Positions 44,258 to 46,080 of a stretch of 46,080 nt of DNA are shown piece by piece. Numbering within the stretch: the stretch's first letter is position 1; every line of letters starts with the position of its first letter. Under the pieces are notes generated by a model, which saw only the letters and a program-made list of their open reading frames with translations, did no database searches and was not told the origin of the DNA. The stretch covers positions 1 through 46,080 of the forward strand of contig JAYQOT010000013.1 of the NCBI GenBank assembly GCA_038144955.1. The letters run 5' to 3'. The position numbers and the translations under genes were made by a program. The DNA is from Ga0077527 sp038144955 (lineage in GTDB: Bacteria > Pseudomonadota > Gammaproteobacteria > Burkholderiales > SG8-41).

Positions 44258-44865
44258 TGCAGTTGCATCATCCGGCCCGCCGGGATTTCCGGCGGGCTTT
44301 TTTCTTTTTCGCATTGCTGGCGATATGTGGCACCGCGATGTCCCAGCCGCGAGGCGATGCGGCACGCGGCGCGGAAAAAGCGGCCGGCTGCGCCGCCTGC
44401 CACGGTCCGGAAGGCCGCGCCCCCCTGCCCGGCATGCCGGCCCTCGCAGGACAACAGCGTGAATTCCTGGAAACCCAGCTGGTGCTGTTGCGTGAAGGCT
44501 TGCGCAACATTCCCGGCATGGAAGGCCTGCTGCGCCAGTTCAACGATCGCGACCTGATCGACATCGCCGCCTACTACAGTGCGGCGAAACCCTTTACCGA
44601 ATCCGGCACCCGTGACCCGCAAAAACACGCCGCGGGTGCTGCCGTCTCGCAAGGCCGCGCCTGCGGCAGTTGTCACCTCTCCGACTACGGCGGGCAGCGC
44701 GGCATTCCGCGCATCATCAACCAGCGCGAGGATTACCTGGCGGCCACGCTCAAGGCCTATCGTGACGACAGGCGCGTCGGCAGCGACACCAACATGAATG
44801 CCCTGATGTACGGATTAAGCGACCAGGAAATCGAGGCGTTGGCGCACTATCTTGCCCACCGTTAA
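44257..44865 (+). CDS. Diheme cytochrome c (c4-like)
   Basis: A 202-residue periplasmic cytochrome with two heme sites, CAACH (45-49) and CGSCH (136-140), in two similar domains. Candidate axial methionines are in LPGMPALAGQ and NMNALMYG. The ATG at 44257 overlaps the dehydrogenase TAA by one base. The signal peptide (RRAFFFFALLAICGTAMS) is encoded by the right arm and T-run of an intrinsic terminator hairpin. A later ATG (44338) would avoid this but would leave no export signal, so the early start is preferred. It should take electrons from the dehydrogenase to the respiratory chain. Confidence 0.9.
44275..44309 (+). terminator. Intrinsic terminator embedded in the cytochrome c signal-peptide codons
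   Basis: GCCCGCCGG (44275-44283), a five-base loop and CCGGCGGGC (44289-44297) form a perfect nine-base-pair stem, followed by six T, one C and five T. It starts 18 bases after the dehydrogenase stop and lies wholly within the cytochrome c reading frame. Confidence 0.85.
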
Positions 44866-44870
44866 GTGAT

Positions 44871-45029
44871 CTCTGTAAACAGGCCGTGCAGCATGATGGC
44901 TGCGTCGCCGGATGCTCAAAGCCTCGCCTAACCAACAAGTTATGTCTCGGCTTCTGCGCGCCGCGAAGCAAGTCCCCTTGGGAGGCTCCGTGCTCCTTGC
45001 CCTCGCGCTGCTCGCTTCTGTTTACAGAG
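44871..45029. repeat. 159-base intergenic segment with perfect 12-base terminal inverted repeats
   Basis: CTCTGTAAACAG (44871-44882) and CTGTTTACAGAG (45018-45029) are exact inverted copies flanking 135 bases of non-coding GC-rich sequence between cytochrome c and the TonB receptor gene. It looks like a small MITE-type element, but no target-site duplication is evident. No other element is annotated in 44866-45087. Confidence 0.45.
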
Positions 45030-45087
45030 AACTTCGGCGTCTGGCACTGCCGGCAACTGCCGAGAGGGCGCAGAATGACTACCGGCG

Positions 45088-46080
45088 TCAGCGCGTCATT
45101 TCCAGCGTGACGCCGAGCATTCCCGCGCGACCGGGTGCCGGTTCGTAGAATCGTCCGTTGGCATCGGCCACGATTACCGAGCCTATGTAGTTGCGGCCGG
45201 ATATGTTGTCGATGCGCAGGAACTCGCTGAGCTTCCAGCCCTTGCCGCGCTGCTCGAACCCGGCGCGCAGGTTACCGATGGTGTAAGCCGCCGCGGATTC
45301 GCTGTTCTGGTCATTCACGAACACCTTGCCGCTGTGCCTGAGTTCAACGCCGGCGTGAAAACCGCTGGCCGCATGACGCCATGTCAGTTCGCCGTACAGC
45401 GTCCCCGCGGCAACTCCCGGCAGCCGCCTGCCTGCCGGCACGGTCAGCGGCGGCGTGCCGGCAGTGAACGACTGGCTGAACTTCGCGTCGAGCAGCGTCA
45501 ATGCCAGCACCGACTGCAGGGCATGCGCATGGCGCTGCTGCCAGGCCAATTCGAGTCCTTTGCGACGCGTACCCGCGGCGTTCTTGAAATCAGTGCGCCC
45601 GCCGGCTGCGCTGTTGACGACGATTTCATTGACAGTGTCGATGCGGAACAGCGCGACGTTGACCTGCCCGCGCTCACCGGTGAGTGCCTTCAGACCGATC
45701 TCGCGATGCAGGCTGCGTGAGGGCTGCAATGCAAAATTGAGTCCGGTCGCGCCGCCCGGACGGTAAGCCAGTTCGGCGAAAGTCGGTGTTTCAAACCCGC
45801 GACCGATATTGGCATAGGCATTCAGCAGCGGCGTAAATCGCCAGGTCGCCCCCAGCACCGGCGTTGTTCGCGTGAAATCGACAGCGCCGCTGTCATCGGG
45901 ATTTCCGGCTGCAATGAAATAATCACGCGATTCAAAACTCACGCGGCTGTGGCGCAGACCGCCCATCAATCCGAGCTGACGCGTCGCCTGCCATTCCGCC
46001 TGCGCATAAAAATCGGTATTGACCACTGTGTCGTCTTCATTACGCTTCAGCGCCGCAGTGCTGCCATTGTTGTTGATGAA
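45088..46080 (-). CDS. TonB-dependent outer membrane receptor, C-terminal part
   Basis: About 330 codons of the beta-barrel end of a TonB-dependent receptor; the N-terminal plug and first strands lie beyond 46080, and the frame is open to the edge. Alternating strands are visible, for example FYAQAEWQATRQLGLMGGLR, together with the family elements NAYANIGRGFETPTFAEL and ISGRNYIGSVIVADANGRFY. It would take up a siderophore, vitamin or other ligand with TonB energy. The last residues are LGVTLEMTR, so it lacks the usual final aromatic residue recognised by the Bam complex. Its closeness to nrdJ (B12) is too loose to suggest cobalamin. Confidence 0.88.
   Translation of the reverse strand, partial: FINNNGSTAALKRNEDDTVVNTDFYAQAEWQATRQLGLMGGLRHSRVSFESRDYFIAAGNPDDSGAVDFTRTTPVLGATWRFTPLLNAYANIGRGFETPTFAELAYRPGGATGLNFALQPSRSLHREIGLKALTGERGQVNVALFRIDTVNEIVVNSAAGGRTDFKNAAGTRRKGLELAWQQRHAHALQSVLALTLLDAKFSQSFTAGTPPLTVPAGRRLPGVAAGTLYGELTWRHAASGFHAGVELRHSGKVFVNDQNSESAAAYTIGNLRAGFEQRGKGWKLSEFLRIDNISGRNYIGSVIVADANGRFYEPAPGRAGMLGVTLEMTR

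Overview
The window reads as a GC-rich betaproteobacterial chromosome segment, most likely Burkholderiales. The main grounds are six Bug-type (TctC family) solute-binding proteins in 46 kb, a B12-dependent ribonucleotide reductase with a duplicated TSCPD domain, and an OxyR with the enterobacterial cysteine spacing. Genes are tightly packed, and no rRNA, tRNA, CRISPR array, transposase or integrase was seen.

Layout. (a) 1-5.8 kb, minus strand: an operon with a CoxG-like protein, the three subunits of a molybdenum hydroxylase (FAD, Mo, 2Fe-2S), a UbiD-type decarboxylase and a Bug protein cut by the window edge. It looks like a catabolic module for an aromatic or heteroaromatic acid. (b) 5.9-9.9 kb: a DEAD-box RNA helicase divergent from typA, which is followed by a truncated hemoglobin. 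(c) 10-14 kb: a Bug gene overlapping a malonyl-CoA decarboxylase gene, then a convergent sugar-acid-type IlvD/Edd dehydratase. (d) 14.4-17.4 kb: nrdJ behind a tandem pair of NrdR-like boxes, ending in a perfect palindromic terminator. (e) 17.4-29 kb: an accessory region for organosulfur compounds. A minus-strand operon (sulfatase, ComA-like phosphosulfolactate synthase, sulfatase, Bug) and a plus-strand operon (RraA-like aldolase, sulfatase, Bug, sulfatase) flank a seven-helix membrane protein with two PH-like repeats. The last part of nrdJ plus its terminator is duplicated at 22.26-22.40 kb, so direct repeats bracket the first sulfatase operon. (f) 29.2-33.4 kb: another Bug gene, then oxyR, rubrerythrin, rubredoxin and a rubredoxin reductase, an oxidative-stress set. 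(g) 33.4-41.4 kb: housekeeping and small enzymes (rhomboid protease, M15 peptidase, nitroreductase, GIY-YIG protein, FKBP, dienelactone hydrolase, AmiD amidase, DEDDy exonuclease) plus a Bug/maleate-isomerase-like pair. (h) 41.5-46 kb: an MFS transporter, a periplasmic PQQ-type dehydrogenase with a diheme cytochrome c, and the C-terminal part of a TonB-dependent receptor.

How the parts may work together. The Bug proteins sit next to catabolic enzymes, but no TctA/TctB membrane partner is present, so they probably share permeases encoded elsewhere. The four sulfatases have the formylglycine motif and no signal peptide, which suggests that sulfate esters are imported and cleaved in the cytoplasm. 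The ComA-like and RraA-like enzymes suggest further C3-sulfonate or keto-acid chemistry. This sulfatase/ComA/RraA/Bug region is the best candidate here for an undescribed pathway. Functions are assigned from motifs and remembered family features; no database search was run.
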